The notes under the pieces were generated by a model. It searched no databases, was not told where the DNA came from, and saw nothing but the letters and a program-made list of their open reading frames with translations. Both the position numbers and the translations under genes were made by a program. DNA of 64,000 nt, from positions 120,100,321 to 120,164,320 of the forward strand of contig CM070877.1 in the NCBI GenBank assembly GCA_036365515.1, in the 5' to 3' direction. This stretch comes from Torymus aiolomorphi (taxonomy: Eukaryota > Arthropoda > Insecta > Hymenoptera > Torymidae). Shown here piece after piece: positions 61,823 through 64,000 of this stretch (positions are counted from its first letter, which is position 1; each line of letters begins with the position of its first letter).

Positions 61823-64000
61823 TATTATAGAATAAAAGTAGCTTACACTGACTGCAACAGCTCTCCCGCTCTCTATCTGTAATAGGCCAAGTTCAGAGTA
61901 CTCTTAAGAAACTGCACATCCCCCTCAATTATACAAGAGCCGTATCAGCCCATCGATTTCCCGTAAAACGCCCTCGAATGCAAAATGCGCGATCCTGATC
62001 GTAAAACTCGTTACCGCAGCCCCCTACAGAATTACAGCGCAATACGAGCGTACGGTGCACTCGCTCTACTCTCGCACCCACATATACCGTGAAAAATCGC
62101 ACGAGAACGCCTTTAATGTAGGCGCAATTCTCCCTGCCCTTGGCAATATCTTGCTTTGCGTATATGCAAAGGAGCTTTCGCGCGTGTATATGGGTTCGGG
62201 CGGACACAATGCGCACGTCGAGAGAGCGAGAGAGAGCGAGCAGGTGCTTCACGTGGTGTCCGGGATCCACCCACCCACCCACGTACGGTGAAAATACACT
62301 TGCGCCGCGCGCGGCGTGCATTTACCTCTCCATCCTTGTTTTGCTCGCGCGCGTCTTTGTTCGCTCGGCCGACACCTTGACGGATATCAACTCCCGTGTA
62401 GTAGGCATATTATAATGCGCTGAGGGGGCTGCGCGGCGCATTGAAGCCGGGAAGGCGCCTTTCCCCCTTTTCTCTTAATAAATATACGCCGAGCGGGCGG
62501 CGTTTACACGGCTCGGGTATGCCACTGACGCGCGCTCGGCGAAACGTATTACGCCTCCTCGCGGGAGAGCTAAGCGCGCGCGCACGCTCCTAATTACACG
62601 GCGTACGGGTGCATGCGCTCTATCTCGACCGCGCGCGCGGAGAACGAACGATAGCACGAGAAGATAACAGGGAGGGCGGGTGCAAAGCCCGTGTGTGTGT
62701 GTGGACGTGTATCTTTAATCTCAGAAATTCCTAGCGTCTTTTATTATGCGTGAAAATGCCGGGCTTTCTCGCTTCCATCAACCTTTATATTCTTTCGGGG
62801 GACTTGATTTATCCCGGGTTAGGGTCGCGCTCGGTTCTCGCCCGAGAGTCGCATGCTTCTTTCGGCTTCTTTCTTTTTTGGCGGACGCACACACAGCATT
62901 ACATGCGCGCCTCTCCCTCTCTCTTTCTCTGGAGAAAAATGGGATTTAGACGCCCGACGCGGCCAATGCGTACCGTAACACCTGCACAAGTGTCTTTTTG
63001 CTGACCTGTTTACTTGCTACGTATTCAATACATAAAATTGTTCAATTTATCATCTTATACCAAGTGAAATATTGTTATTGCAAATGGTAAAGAAGAAGAC
63101 AACCATCATATTAGGTGATTACCTAAAAAAAATCTTATAAAATTATTAATTATATAAATAATTATTTATTAAATTTTTATATTTACAATATAATCGTACA
63201 ATATAACGTTCAATAGATTGTGAGTTTAACTGGTACCTCGATACTAATTCATTTTTCGTTACCTGTACCTGATGTATACCTCATGACAGTTAGCATAATT
63301 ATGGTATAGGTCCAGCTGAGGAGTCTGCTAGCAACTTTTAAGAAATGGATATCAAAAACATGTAAAAATATCAATAAAACTCATATGCCAAACCAACAAA
63401 CCAACCTTATAGGATGCAGCCGGATAAACTACATCATTCATCATTTTGTAACTATGTGCCAGATAAAAAAGATATTATATTTATAAGGCTCGAACGTAAA
63501 CAATTTAAAACATGAAAGTGTAATTGCCCGATTGTAGTTATTCTAAAACAAATACTCACTATAGTATAGATTGAAGTGTAGGCTAATCAATCAATTATTT
63601 CTTTTCGACAATGAATTTCTCTAAAGACGAACTATAATTTTCTAAAAAGTGATTTTTGAATATTTTATAGGAGCTACTTTTGAAGATAAAAATACCTAAA
63701 ACTTAAATAATATGATCATTATATTTTTTTAAGTATCAAGGATTTTTAGTTATAGTGTTTTTCGTTGTAGTTATAGTGTATACGCCTATTTTTATAAATT
63801 TTTTACATGCCTTTTTATATTCTGTTTTATAATTTCTGAAAAAGAAGAAAAAAAATATGTTTGACGATGAAGCGACGCGAACAAACTATGTAATATTTCT
63901 GTTTTATCCATGTAAGTCTTATAATGTCTGTATTATCATTAGCCTTATAATCATAATTTGTGTTTTTATTGACTCATAGAAAGTCGACATACTCGATTAT
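61823..64000. other. Unique DNA to window end, no gene seen
   Basis: CpG-rich from about 61.9 to 63.0 kb with overlapping open frames on both strands, none protein-like, then AT-rich to the end. A promoter or exon of a gene beyond the window cannot be ruled out. Confidence 0.35.

Overview
The window looks like arthropod nuclear DNA, most probably from an insect. The gene structure and the N-terminus of the one clear gene resemble insect odd-paired. CpG-rich unique DNA, very long GA/CT, TA and CA microsatellites and abundant small DNA transposons would suit a hymenopteran such as a parasitoid wasp, but that placement is inference.

Layout. Positions 1 to about 21.6 kb are AT-rich and full of transposable elements: a decayed R1-like LINE reverse transcriptase (1-710), foldback elements with TTAA flanks, a cluster of MITEs sharing CCCTGGTAGAAAT ends, a rearranged Penelope-like element (about 9735-11033), and a three-layer nest (17867-21574). 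The innermost layer of that nest is a young LTR-like element packed with short perfect hairpins. From 22.5 kb the base composition changes to CpG-rich sequence holding the promoter region, 5' UTR and first exon of the only intact protein gene found, the Zic-family zinc-finger gene odd-paired (opa).

opa lies on the + strand in three coding exons: 23509-24532, 47244-47413 and 48089-48529. They join in frame to a 544-residue protein with five C2H2 fingers. Intron 1 is 22.7 kb, splits the linker between fingers 3 and 4, and ends with a 163-base TA tract just before the branch-point region. Intron 2 is 675 bases, splits finger 5 and carries a 68-base CT tract. The intron is mostly unique CpG-rich DNA and is the likely place for enhancers. 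The 3' side (48.5-52.5 kb) is probably a long 3' UTR that has taken in a 233-base perfect-hairpin MITE, and a second composite MITE follows. From 52.5 to 64 kb no protein gene is visible, only unique sequence, microsatellites and two further MITEs.

The strongest candidate for something undescribed is the LTR-like element at 18528-21063. It has at least 18 short stem-loops over 2.5 kb, several being diverged copies of the same stem-loop whose two arms have changed together. A hammerhead-ribozyme-like core in the Penelope-like remnant and large hairpins downstream of opa are also worth checking.
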